From contig NC_058337.1 of NCBI RefSeq assembly GCF_905475395.1, positions 116,554,368-116,618,367 on the forward strand: a DNA stretch of 64,000 nucleotides, given 5' to 3'. Source of the stretch: Chrysoperla carnea. Taxonomy: Eukaryota; Arthropoda; Insecta; Neuroptera; Chrysopidae. The notes below the pieces were generated by a model. That model saw only the letters and a list, made by a program, of their open reading frames with translations. It was not told the origin of the DNA and did no database searches. The translations under genes were made by a program, and so were the position numbers. Positions 1 through 11,305 of this stretch are shown here, piece by piece; within the stretch, counting starts at the first letter, position 1; each line of letters opens with the position of its first letter.

Positions 1-986
1 TTTTATAATTAAAAAGTCAAACAGTTTAACGCAGAAAAAAAAAATTGTACAGACTGTATTTTCCACAACCCGACAAAGTTTATTATAATTCATTGACTCC
101 CCAAAAAATATCTGGTGGAAAAACTTTCTAATTAATGAAAAGTCAACAATAAATATTATTTAAGGAATAAAATACTAAAAACTTTTCTTTGTCTGTGTTA
201 AAAAGTCGAATGGTTGAGAAAGACAAAGAGAAATATATTTGTAGATGTAAGTGGAAAAACAAAGAGAAATCAAAAAAAGTTGATTGGTAGTATATATATA
301 TATTTTTTTTAAATAAGATTTTCATTTAATTGAGTTACGTGAGTAGAATTTAAAACAACTTATGTTGTCTTTTTAACAAAATTCTTATAAATTATCAATT
401 TTTCGTTCTTATATTTTTGTCTATTTATGAGTCATTCAAAATAAGTAACTAATTTATATTTGCTTGATTTTCCATTGAGGTGATGACATATTTCACAGAC
501 GTACAATTAAGTAGAACAGAGAGTGAACAGTTTTCATGCTAAGGAAAGCTAGAAAAGCTTAGTAAAACAAAAATTGCATACCATTTTTCCAATTAATAGA
601 AGCACGACTGTTAAAACTCGGTCAAAAATCCCGTTGATAGAAATTACCTTCGGACTTTTCGTCATACAGTGCTGCTACAAATTGAAAATGTTTTATTTTA
701 ATATTTATTTATTGAAAATTTTAAACTGCAGGTAAACCGTAGGATATAAGAAATTGGTTTCTGAATTTTCTAAGAATTCTAAGCTCTGTTAATTTAATTG
801 AATATTAGTGTACTTTGTAGATGCACATAAAGTATTAAATATTCGTTGTGGGCAAAGTCGAATATAGCGCCAGCTCGAGGAAATATTAAAAAAAAAATGT
901 CTACAAACTTTATTATAAGATTGTTACTTTTATTAATGATTAAATTAAATTATTCTATGGTAATAATGTATTCATACTATATAATG
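1..986. other. AT-rich non-coding stretch
   Basis: No gene is recognised. All frames are interrupted by frequent stops, and there is a short TA microsatellite near 290-302. No repeat shared with the rest of the window was noticed. Confidence 0.5.
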
Positions 987-1385
987 TTTATAACCTAATT
1001 TGCGCCTTCACGGGTAAACAGTGATGTTTACGAAAAAATGATTCAAACAAAAGTTGTTTTCCTTTTCATAAGGAATATTCTCTACGTTTAAACTTTTGTT
1101 GTATCTCTAACGCTTTGTAAGATGGGTCCTACGGACAAGACCGTTATCTGTGTTGCGTCCTGAGCACGCCATAAAAATTAACCTAGATATATCTTTTCGT
1201 TTTTGATTTATCGCGTTCACAAGCAGACAGTCAGACAAGCAGAAATGGACTTGTTAGTTGATTTTATGAACACATATACCAAAATTTTGTGCATAGCATC
1301 AACATTTTTAAGCGTTACAAACTTGGGACTAAACTGAGTATACCTTGATATATTTCATATATACATGGTATAAAATATAAAGACA
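987..1385 (+). repeat. Dispersed repeat family R1, copy 1
   Basis: This segment shares blocks with 41245-41695 (opposite strand), 47490-47775 and a short piece at 59935-60000. The shared blocks include a stretch ending in GGGTAAACAGTGATGTTTAC, a GATGGGTCCTACGGAC block, a CTCTTTTCGTTTTTGA-like block, runs of CAGACAG, and a distinctive tail (GCGTTACAAACTTGGGACTA, then a CATGGTATAAA end). No coding capacity is visible. It is probably a non-autonomous transposable element; the class is not determined. Confidence 0.7.
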
Positions 1386-2463
1386 TAAAATCAAGTCTGA
1401 TTGTTTGTGGCATCGTAGATTCTAAACGGATGAATTATTGCATCTGGTTCACTAATTACAATTAATACCGGAAATTTCTCAGAGAGACGCTAAATGTTCC
1501 AGTCATTTATATTTTTCCAAACCGAGTTTTTATAATAACATACAAAACATCCAATGGTGTTTATAGGTCTACTCTAGTCTCATTGCATCACCATGTTTCT
1601 TGTAAATTTTGACATGCAGACCATGAAAATTTCACTCCTTATTACATCAAAATTTCTAAGCTGTGTTTCATTTTAATTGAATACATGGGTACATATTCTA
1701 AGATGACTATGTAAATAAATTAAATGAAATAGTATGAACATATTTTATCTCACTTTAGTTGTAATATATTTTTTTGTATAGTAAAATGAGTGAGTACTCG
1801 CTTAGTAGTGTTTCTGTGTTGTAACCTAGAAAATGAATGCATTTTATTCGATATACACACAGACAGCACAGCTTTTGGAGTATTGAGAGCTTTTTACACA
1901 GCAAGCAGCTTTTTATACTATACAAGTTGGAACTAAATGGGTGGGTACTGTTGTGCTTGTGTATAACAGTGCACATAGTAGGTATGTTTGTTATTGTCAA
2001 CTTGAATGAATGAATGAATTTCTATTTTATAGTTGTTGTACATACAAATTTAAATTTGCTTGGATGCATCAACTTCATCAGAATTGTTCACTATATTATA
2101 ATAAAATATGCTTGTAATATCAAATTCAAACAAGCTGTTCATGGGAGTGCGACCCTCTACTCCAATCATCTTCGGAATCTAACAGAATAAGCTAAATTTT
2201 AGAACAAACCTTTATTTTAATAGTACAAATGGAAGGAAACGAGATATTATGACTGAGGACGCATACGCGTGACCATATGACCAACCATTGCAACTTCTCT
2301 TACTTACCGTTAATATATCTGCGAACATTACTTTTACAAAAAATGATCAAAAAATAAATTATTGTTTAAGTGATATTTTACATATTATTATCTGATTAAC
2401 AAAGTCTCCAGTTTCTTTATCAATGATTCAAATTGATTTTTTTTAATTTTTGATAAATCTAAT
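1386..2463. other. AT-rich non-coding stretch
   Basis: No gene recognised. There is a short GAAT microsatellite near 2003-2018. Nothing else stands out. Confidence 0.4.
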
Positions 2464-2775
2464 ATGAAAAATGTGGCTAGCCAAGGTAATTTTTTTTCGA
2501 GGAAGTTTTCTATGACTTGTCGTCAGTTCTGGGAGGCTATTTTGGCTATATTTGCGGTTCCAATGTTGTATGTTGTTTATATAACCGCGACCATTAAGAA
2601 AACCCCACAAACAGAAACTCAAGAGCGTATTCTTGGCGGACGCTACGATGATACACACTACTTATAATGATTACAGTTTACTTGAACTTTTTCACAATGA
2701 TGCAAATTATTCGCTCACTAGTACGATTAAATTGGCCATAATCTTCCCATAAAAATCTATACACAGGTCTTACTT
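2464..2775 (+). pseudogene. Decayed protein-coding relic, homologous to 48320-48500
   Basis: An open frame from the ATG at 2464 runs to about 2667 and ends in a segment containing RILGGRYDD. In a shifted frame the sequence continues with NDYSLLELFH and TIKLAIIF before a stop. The region near 48.4 kb carries the same order: an RMFGGHY segment, a frame change, then NDYCFIELLH and TIKLAIIF. The differences between the two copies are largely conservative at protein level, which suggests both descend from a coding sequence. I do not recognise the protein. It could be a transposon ORF fragment or a local gene family. Both copies are interrupted at the same place, so either the ancestor was already broken or the interruption has a function. 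Confidence 0.45.
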
Positions 2776-3248
2776 AATTTGAGTTTTGAGCGTGTAAGCT
2801 GATGAGTGTAAGCGCTAAACGATTTTTCGTTTTTTTAAACTAACATTTGACATTTGAACAATAAAATTGATGGTGAATATAAGAGGGTTTTAGGGATAAT
2901 TTCAAATATTTGATTGAAGTAATAGATAGGTACAGTTTTTCTGAACTAAAGTATTTTCTAGCACACTAGTAGTAAAATTTATAGTTGTAGTAACTCACTT
3001 ACCACTCATTACTCGAGTTTATATTTCCGAATGAATTTGATGAAACATGAAAAGGTCCTTTTTTTAAACTCTCCTATGTGAGATGCATAGAGTAGAAGCT
3101 AGAGATGTATAGAATTCTTTCTCCTCTCATTCTCAAAGTCATTTAAGTAATGCTTTATTTTAATTGTAGAATATAGTAGAATACACATAGATCGTGAACT
3201 CATAATGGAACGAAATTTCCATTACTTTTTTTATCTACTTTTTTAAAG

Positions 3249-3624
3249 ATAGCTTGGACACAAACTGGGTATTGGGGAGACACGCAGAACCACTGGGTCA
3301 ACCAGTGCATCACGGCTATTGAAGAAGCAGTCACAGTAGGTAAGAGGTAGAAACGACGTTTCATCTTCTCTGTTACTCTTCAGCTCTTGCCATGAAGAGT
3401 CAAGGAAAAGCTGAGATTAGAGTCAGCTTTTCCTTGACAATCTTTCCGACCTGAGGTCTGTTGACTCCTGTTGTTCTTAAACAGCTCCAAATGATTCATG
3501 GAGTACTGCTTTCTTCCGGGCATCACAACGATTCTTATGGTATAAGTGTCCCACTACAGGAGAGCCACTTGAACATATCCTTGAAACTGATGAAAAAGTT
3601 GAAAAAAAGTGTTTTTTTTTTTAA
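3249..3624 (+). CDS. Candidate two-exon gene fragment, product unknown
   Basis: Exon A (3249-3339) follows a pyrimidine-rich tract ending in AAAG and ends at a GTAAGA donor. It is open only in the frame that gives IAWTQTGYWGDTQNHW and so on. Exon B (3485-3624) follows a TTCTTAAACAG acceptor and gives PNDSWSTAFFRASQRFLWYK, then TTGEPLEHILETDEKVEK, ending at TAA after a Phe run. Exon A ends in phase 1 and exon B starts with two bases, so joining across the 145-bp intron keeps the frame. Base composition is clearly less AT-rich than the flanks. There is no start codon in exon A, so upstream exons must exist if the gene is real. The 3' end in the T run may be decay or intron. The protein is Trp- and Cys-rich and I do not recognise the family. 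It could also be a fragment left by a duplication. Confidence 0.45.
3399..3438. repeat. Perfect 16-bp stem hairpin inside candidate intron
   Basis: The 16 bases at 3399-3414 (GTCAAGGAAAAGCTGA) are perfectly complementary to 3423-3438, separated by 8 bases. The hairpin lies wholly inside the candidate intron 3340-3484. It could be an intronic structural element or a remnant of a small inverted-repeat insertion. Confidence 0.6.
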
Positions 3625-3689
3625 ATTGAACTTCATTTTTTCATTTTTCCACCCTTTTGTCTGCCATTTTGTAGACTGTCTGTAATTTT

Positions 3690-5655
3690 ATTTAAGTATG
3701 ATGTTATCGAAAGTTATCTTGAAAAAAATCGTAAAAACACACGAAAATTGTAAAACTCAAATGTCCAAAAATTTGAATCACGTGTCATGGTTAAAGCCTT
3801 AATTTTGTTGATTATCAAATATACTTTTATTAACCCCCAAAAAGTAAGAAAATCATGCAAGTTTTGCTTCATCGTGGGCTTACGGTCTAAAACACATCAT
3901 AGAATATTGTTGAGTTGTGTTTATTCATTTCTTTAGGTTTTTGTGTTTGTGTTTAGAAATTTTCTTTCTCATTTTTCTTGTCTTTTCTCTGTTTTCATTG
4001 TAAAATAATTGTGGGGTTTTTAAATAAAATTTTCCATTTAAAAATGATGAATAGTTTGTATTTTTTTTATTTATCTTTGCTTTTCATTCCAGACTTAAAT
4101 ATAAAATGTGATTACGTTTTTTTGAAAATAATATCAAATCAAGTATAACGTTACTTCAGTTACTGTTCACATTTTATGAAATTTGTTGTTTGTTGCTTTT
4201 AGCCACGGATATTGGGTAGCCACGGGTTAACTAAGGGAGCGGAATTCTTCACGGGACGAGCTAGTTTATAATATTATCCAATCTCCATTATACAAACTTT
4301 CAATTACACTTAACAAACGAGGTATGTTTTTAACCAACATTCATAGTCAATATTCTAATAAGTCTTAAATTATCTGGGGTGAATTTAAAAAGATATATTT
4401 TGATTTGATACTAAGAATGATCATAAATCATTCATATATCGATAATTGGGTGAAACAATCATCAGATTGGTGATGAAAAACATCTCGTAGAAGAATAATT
4501 ACGATTATGATTTAATATTGATGATGGCTTACTACATTGTAGTCAAAATACGTATTTATAATGCAGAAAACTTAAAAATGTTTCTATGATGCGAGTTTTA
4601 TAATAAGTACTTAAATTACTTATTTCTTTGCTTATTTGTAAATAAAAGGTAACTCGTGGATAATCAAATTACTTTGTGGGAAAGTAAAACCATTAATTGA
4701 AAGTTTATTAATAGATTTTCTGTGTACTAACCGAGCATAATGGTGATTTTCTTTTATTTTCTTCGCTTTAATAAAAGTCCTTCCATGTAACAAACAGCAC
4801 AGAATTTTTTTTTTTTAAATAACTATAAAAAGAACCAAGTAAAAGTCATCAAAGATTTGTTTGTATCGTTTTCTAGCAAAATATAATTTAGAATGAAGTT
4901 CTTATGGCAAATATCAGATATGACGTCAAATACTATGTTCGATCCCTCTGTCTAACTAGTAGTTTCAGACGCTTGTATCCGCTTATATCATCTGTTTCTC
5001 TTGGCCGATATAAATTGTTATTTCATTGGGAAATGAGGTGCAGGGGTGGCTTCCAATATCGAATTATATTATAATCTGAATCAACATGGACGCTGCCAAA
5101 TGTAAAAATGTGTAATTTTTACTATATCCATTGTAAAAATAACCAAATTTGTATGAAATTTGAATTTGTAAATGTAGGCTCTTTTCGACACTTTATAATA
5201 TTTCAAAAACTCCTGTAAGATGTCGTCACACCGAAACGTATTTCTAAATTGTTTATGAATACGAACTTATGGTAAAAGTTTATGAATACGAATTTATGTT
5301 AAATTAAACTGTTACCACAATATCAAATAAATCACGTACAAACATATTGGTACTTAAATTTCTAATTAAAATTTCATATTAATTAATAAAACATTTTACA
5401 TATCATAGTATGTAATAAATATTTTATATTCATGTATCAATAATTCTCAAACAAGTAAACAAACATGATCAAACTTTAATTCAACTCAATTTTGAAATAT
5501 TTTTGTTCCATTCAATTACAGTATTCAAGTTTTCGATTACATTTGTACATTTTTTGTTTTCAAATTTAGTTTATGTAAATATAATCAATTACCGAGATTA
5601 ATAGCTATTTAAAACTATGAGAATTATAATCGAAAGTGGAAATTATATGAACAGA
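3690..5655. other. Non-coding stretch
   Basis: No gene recognised. It contains long T and A runs and an AATAAA-type signal near 4022 that could serve the candidate exons at 3249-3624, but nothing else that can be supported. Confidence 0.35.
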
Positions 5656-5659
5656 TAAC

Positions 5660-6060
5660 GATCATAATACAGTTAAAGATGTAACAAATAACGGAAAATG
5701 AAAAAACCGCTCAAATTTTGGTAAAATCTCATGGAATGTGTTTCTTACGTGTCAAATATCATTAGTATGGCATGTGTTAGTGACGCAAATGTTTCTTTTT
5801 GTTAATAAACAATAAATTCTTAATTCAATGGAACGGTTAATGTTAAAGTTGACTACAAAATTAATAAATAGGCAACTTGAATTACGTATACGTTATACAT
5901 GTATAAACAAATAGAAACATTTTCCCCACTACCTCATGAGTTACTAATGATATTTGACACCTAGAAACACAATGAATGAGATTTTAGCAAAATGCGATCG
6001 GTTTCTTTTCATTTTCGTTTATTAGTCGATTTTTGTAACATCTTTTACTGTACTATGATC
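5660..6060. mobile_element. MITE family M1, copy 1
   Basis: A roughly 400-bp segment is bounded by inverted repeats: GATCATA plus TACAGTTAAAGATGTAACAA on the left, and on the right the complement of a TTTGTAACATCTTTTACTG end followed by TATGATC. The interior resembles 44042-44546 throughout, for example GTGTCAAATATCA, AATGTTAAAGTTGACT and TAGGCAACTTGAATTACG. There is no open frame, so it is a non-autonomous element mobilised in trans. Confidence 0.75.
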
Positions 6061-6500
6061 TCAAAAACTTGAAGTTAGTTTATTACAGAATATTGAATAT
6101 AAAAAAGCTATTTTCGCTTTTTTGGGATCCAATTATTGCTGAATTGTCATTAAATCGTAATAAGTTTCTGCGAAAAAAATTTAGCGAACTAAACTAAATC
6201 GAACATTTGAGAAGGTGTTTATTTATTTCTTGAAAAAAATCGAAATGTCGTTAGCATGAACAAACTTTATGGTTGGAACAAAATATACTCCAGCGATTAT
6301 TACTTTTGAAATGATTTATCGATTGTGGTATTTGTTGTGGTAATTGCTATAGTAAATGACAAATTATTGAATAAAATCAATTAATTAAACTTGTTTCATT
6401 AGAAATTTTGAAAATAAAAGAGGAAATTGCATAAATAATATATTTTTAAATGATAATTAACATGATAACTATCAGAGTGTTGTTTATCTATCAAGTAATA

Positions 6501-6580
6501 ATATGGTGGAAGCGCAAATAACATTTAATGTAATAGGTAAGTCTCTACAATATAATACTTCCTTGCGTTTCCACCATATG
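6501..6580. mobile_element. Short MITE family M2, copy 1
   Basis: An 80-bp unit has terminal inverted repeats ATATGGTGGAAGCGCAA and the complement of TTGCGTTTCCACCATAT. A second unit with the same ends and about 90 bp lies at 49281-49370. It is too small to code. Confidence 0.65.
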
Positions 6581-6732
6581 CTTATTTAAAAAAATATACG
6601 GTTTTGGAATAAATACATGGATGGTGATTTATTACAATATCCAATCGAGCAAAAGTTAATATTATCAAAGCTTGCCCTAACCAATAAAAATCAAAAATAA
6701 ACATTACTTATTCAGTATTATTTGTTACCCCC

Positions 6733-6785
6733 GACACCTTAAACTTGGAACACACTGGCAAGGTGTGTTCCAAGTTTAAGGTGTC
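6733..6785. repeat. Perfect 23-bp stem hairpin with 7-base loop
   Basis: Positions 6733-6755 are the exact reverse complement of 6763-6785, with loop TGGCAAG. The stem starts GACACCTTAAAC. A perfect stem of this length in otherwise unstructured DNA is either a very young insertion or an actively maintained structure. It is shorter than a typical animal pre-miRNA. Confidence 0.8.
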
Positions 6786-6799
6786 TTTGTATCTGGGTA

Positions 6800-6990
6800 T
6801 ATTTCTATTTGGGTATCTTTGTGTTTTTTGTATGAGGCATTGTAGCTCCTAAACGGATGTACCGATTTTGATTGTTTTTGTTTATAAATAAGGTAATTTG
6901 ATCGACAGTGTTCTTAACTATGTTTCACGGTCGATATTAAAGTTCCATACCCGATAAAAACTAGAGGTAATGATATTCAAATAGCTGAAC
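6800..6990 (+). repeat. Dispersed repeat family R2 copy
   Basis: It carries CTAAACGGATGTACCGATTT, AAGGTAATTTGATC, AACTATGTTTC and CATACCCGATAA in order. Related segments occur in reverse orientation at 54590-54730, 54995-55200 and 61300-61530, and in part at 16160-16235. It is non-coding; the class is not determined. Confidence 0.6.
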
Positions 6991-8146
6991 AGGTTTTTTG
7001 AAATATATAACACTTCATCCGTTTCAAACCAACGGTGCTACAAATGGATTGATCAGACCTGATTTTTTGTCGGGGTTTCTTTAAATTTAATATTATATAA
7101 GAAGCAAAAGTTATTTCATTATGTAAATTTTTCAAATTTTCATCAACTGGTCATCTCTATATCTTATACAGTATTCAAACGTTTGGCTTAGATCAGGCAT
7201 CATTAGAGCATAATTAGTATCATCAAACAGCTAATTAGACATCTGCCCTTTGCTTTGTAGCATCCCTTATAGACATATTACATAGAAATTAATTAAAGTA
7301 ATTCTATCATCATTTGATACTATTTTGGTACTTCTAAGACAAAATATTATTAAAGTTTTGTTGTAAATATAAACAATTTTAATAAAAATTACTTTTTAAG
7401 AAACAAGAAACAAGCTTTATTGTATTAAACAGTGGAAAATAATTCTTCCTATAAGTCACTCATACTAGACTATTTAAAAGATTCAGGTGCGTAAAATCAT
7501 CCTAGATATTTTTAATGGAGCGCTCCCGAGGCTTGTCGCTTAAAAAGTATTTTTATTTAAATTTAAAAGATGTATGTATGCCAAATATGGTGGAATCGAT
7601 TGGAAAATTAAATAATGTTTATCATAAATATGCATTGCCATTTGATTTACATATGCATGCAAAATTTTAGCTCAATTGGAAACCCGAAAATGTCTCGAAT
7701 TTTGATTGCAAAATTCCAAGACATACATAAAAGTGAAGTTAAATATAACCTTTTGAACGTCTAACCATCTATTGATAGTAAATTATTCCTAATTTTCTGA
7801 ACGGAGGTGATTAGTGATTGAATAATTATTCCTTCATTCTGTTGTAAAACTAGATATTTCTGATAGTTAGGGTCTGTCTAATCCTCTCACGCCCATACTT
7901 TCGTATTTGAATTTTGTACATTGATATAAGAAATGTTACAATATTTTTCTTTTATATTATCAAAAAAATATAAAATTCACACGAAACAAAATAATAATAA
8001 ATTCAAAGTTGTAAATTATATTTTCATTTTTATTTGTCTGCTGCTTTGCTCTATACTCTGCTACCAAACAGCAATTTAAGATATAACGAAAAAGAATAAT
8101 ATGAACAACAAAACATACAAAAAAAAGAAAGTAATTTAGATGGAGA
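6991..8146. other. Non-coding stretch
   Basis: No gene or clear repeat was recognised. Confidence 0.35.
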
Positions 8147-8600
8147 AGAATAATCTTGTAGCATGTACATCGAAATATATAGTCATTTGGTACTACTTCT
8201 ATACTTGGAGAGTTGAGTATTAAATTATTGAATTGTGTATATTATTCGTCTGTAATAAATAAATTAAAGGACTGCAGATACAGAATGGTTCTCAAAATAC
8301 GAAAAAATTGGCTAATATGCACTTTTGTGTATAAATCTTAACTGTTTGATGGTTGGTAGGTTGATACTCGAAAACACTTACTTATAAATAAGAGGAGTAC
8401 TGAAAAGGGGTCCCTAGGAGCCCAATTGGCGTGGCCAATTTTTTCGTATTGTGAGAACCATTCTGTACCTGCAGTCCTTTAATTTATTTATTACAGACGA
8501 ATAATATACACAATTCAATAATTTAATACTCAACTCTCCAAGTATAGAAGTAGTACCAAATGACATGATATATTTCGATGTACATGCTACAAGATTATTC
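8147..8600. mobile_element. Inverted repeat element, arms of about 166 bp
   Basis: The left arm 8147-8312 (starting AATAATCTTGTAGCATGTAC) matches the reverse complement of 8434-8600 almost perfectly, with a spacer of about 120 bp. It has the shape of a foldback MITE. The short open frame on the minus strand here is a by-product of the arm. Confidence 0.8.
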
Positions 8601-8985
8601 TCGTTGTATCCCCTCATAACACCCAGTTAGGAGGTCAGAATCGAATACATCGAAAACGCCTCAGTAAAGTGAAGAGGACATTCAAGTATTGCCTTTTGAC
8701 CAATATAATCAATCTATCAATTGTCAGACAGTAAGTAAGCACTTAGGAAAATTTATTTCGTTTCAATTTTTGAGTTTTTTGAAGATTATTATTTGCTCGC
8801 AGATAGCCATTAAGAATACAATAAGAGAAAAAAGAATGATAGAAAATTTGCAAGATTTGAAAACGGGTTTTATTTTTACAATTGCATCCCGTTTTTCATT
8901 CTTCGTGTTGTATTGTCAATAGCTTTCTTTTATCGTATACGACAGGCCAAAATAAACATCAAAAAACATGATGCATTCCTATATA

Positions 8986-9016
8986 TATAAAGCAGAGTTT
9001 CGACAATCGGGACTCA
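8986..9016 (+). promoter_or_regulatory. TATA box plus TCAGT initiator
   Basis: TATATATAAAG, with TATAAA at 8986-8991, is followed 29 bases later by ACTCAGTAC, whose TCAGT matches the arthropod initiator. The spacing is ideal for an RNA polymerase II core promoter. It points toward the open frame at 9100-9363. Confidence 0.5.
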
Positions 9017-9099
9017 GTACAAACCATTGAAAGAGAACATTAAAAGACAAAAAAATATTATAAATAATATAAAGCATTGCAAAAACAGCATTAGAATGT

Positions 9100-9363
9100 A
9101 TGTATTTAAGCGAAACTGTAGACGCAGCATTAAACACGTGTTTCTGTTATACTTGTGTTTTTAGATTCATAACAATAAACCATCAAATGTACTATATTGA
9201 GCGATTGATACAGAGTTGTGTGGAAATTGCGGGTGGGCGAACAGTGTTCCGATTACTGGACGATTATCGAGCCTTTTCTGTATATAAGAAGAAAATAAAC
9301 TTGAAAATGCGCTTGATTATGGGTTCACGGTCTTTGTATGGAAAACTTCATAGCGAACAATAA
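9100..9363 (+). CDS. Hypothetical 87-residue protein downstream of a core promoter
   Basis: The ATG at 9100 (an upstream ATG at 9096 is in another frame) opens 87 codons to TAA at 9361-9363. The presumed transcription start lies about 85 bases upstream. The protein has a Cys-rich start (CFCYTC near residues 14-19) and a basic C-terminal half. There is no signal peptide, no strong membrane segment and no recognised domain. The only support is the open frame together with a well-spaced TATA/initiator pair. It could be a first exon, a short orphan gene or chance. Confidence 0.25.
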   Translation: MYLSETVDAALNTCFCYTCVFRFITINHQMYYIERLIQSCVEIAGGRTVFRLLDDYRAFSVYKKKINLKMRLIMGSRSLYGKLHSEQ

Positions 9364-11090
9364 TTTTGGCTTCTAGTTTCACTATGAAAGAAAAATGAAA
9401 AATTTCATACATTATCAGAAAACAGAATCAATTTTTGGTGTGCCATCCTGTATTTATATTCCTCGGTTCAATCCGAGAAATTTCTACTTAACAGAAAATC
9501 GATGGTGAACAAATTCATTTCTTATGTGTAATGTTATTTTTTTCCAACACTAGAAACTAACTTCTCGAATTGAACATACAATTTAACTTTTGATCGGTAG
9601 ACGGCAGCAGGTAACTAACTATATGAATAACTTTTCTTTTGATATAACAAACTGTATTATCGAATGTTTATTCATGTTTCAAGTACAGATTTTCTCCATC
9701 AATAGCGTTCTTGTATGGTTTAGTGAAGATTCAAACCTTTATAAATTAGCATTCTATTTTGTATTTTTTTGTTCATTTCCTTTATTAGATTTTATTTCTT
9801 ATTTAATGCTGCAAATATTTCAAGAAAAATATTACAAAGGTCTTGTTACTTCAAAGAAATACCAATTTGTATTATAAACGTTTTTAAAACGTCAGTAAAT
9901 AAGTAATCGGATAATTTTAAAAATATCATTTCATTTTCCTTTACTCAGGCGTAAATTTACTCAGGGTAAACATAAGTCAGGGTAAAGAAAATCGAATAAA
10001 AGGCCAATTTTTCTTAAATATATTTACATAATATCTAAAAGCGAACGTGTTTACGTAAATATTTGGGTTGAAAAGTTCAAGTTTTTCCAAAAGCATAGGT
10101 ATTGATCCCGGTTTCAAAATTTGCTGATCGAACAGGAAAAAATAATGCATTGGTCCCAAAAAGCTTCGTTTTTGACTTAATAAACCGGGGCTAATATTGT
10201 CAAAAATTATTATTGTTCCTGGCGTAAGGTTTACTGTCTAAGATTAATCACACTTGATTAACCATGTAAAAATTTAATCAGAGCTAAGTTGCTTAGTTGC
10301 TAAGTGACATAGAGATCTCGAATTTTTTCCACAGATATCTATTTTGATTTGGATTTTAAAATTCCGAAACCTAAACCATTGCCACAGTCTTTGATTCGGA
10401 AATTTTAAATCTCGAAAGATAAAATTCGAATTTTGACTAGTTTTTTGAATTTAAAATTTTTGTTTTTAGAAAAGTGGATATTTCTCAAAAGGCTTTGTTA
10501 CCAGGGTATAAGCACAAAGGCACTGAGAAGAAACTGCCCTTGAGGGTATGTATAAAAAAAAAACAGAAACGAAAAATGGAGCGCTTTGACTTGCTATCAT
10601 TTTAATGGGTACTGGTCAGCTATCTTGAAGTTTTAAAGAGTCTTTTATGTGCTTGAAAGGTATTTTACATGATTAACCTTCAACCCTTTGTATCGTTATT
10701 TATTATTTTGATAATAACATGCTTATTAATGATTTTAGACATTAGGAAAAAAATATATAAAATTCATGTTTTCCCATCATAATTTTCCATTTATATATAA
10801 TATTAAAAATACTTAATAATAATGTAAATGTTTTTATTAAAATGGTTGGAAATTTAACACATAATTTAAGTTTCCCCCAACGGCTATGTTTTCGTTATAG
10901 TAACTAATGTGTGTTTGTGTGTGTGTGAATTTGTAAAGGGTGTCCCAAAATTAACGCAAGATTTGAATATTTGCCTATTTGCGTGGCTAAGTGTTGACAA
11001 TGAAGAAGCAATGACAACGTGAGGCCTGGAAATTCACTCACATTCATTGGTTTTTTGGACAACGTTAAGTTGGGTACAGTTGGGCAATGA
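9364..11090. other. Non-coding stretch
   Basis: No gene recognised. A GGGTGTCCCAAAATTAACGC motif at 10938 resembles ends of mariner-like elements, but no matching second end was found. Confidence 0.3.
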
Positions 11091-11305
11091 TTTAGGTTAG
11101 GTGAGGTTAGGTTATATTGACTGTCCACGAAGGACACACTTAGGCTATAAGGCCCATTGTGATACCATATCTGAGGTTGTGTGCACCTCTTTCATGCATA
11201 TACCATGCACTACACCAGCCCATCAAAACTATTAATTTAATTAATTTTGTTGCGACAGCCGGAATCGAACCCGCTACCCTAAGCATACCGCGGGCGGAAT
11301 TGGTA
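11091..11305 (-). mobile_element. tRNA-derived SINE, 5'-truncated copy
   Basis: This is the reverse complement of the copy at 52012-52295. It keeps the B box (GGTTCGATTCC-like, at 11261-11271 on the plus strand as GGAATCGAACC), the body with GATGGGCT and GTGCATG, and the GTGTGTCCTTCGTGGACAGT block near its 3' end. It is truncated just before the A box. The 3' end runs into AACCTAACC repeats. Confidence 0.85.

Noticed and set aside
1755..2000. 81-codon minus-strand frame
   Set aside because: Low-complexity, AT-rich translation with no supporting signals.
10938..10960. Mariner-like terminal motif GGGTGTCCCAAAATT
   Set aside because: No matching inverted end was found nearby, so an element cannot be delimited.
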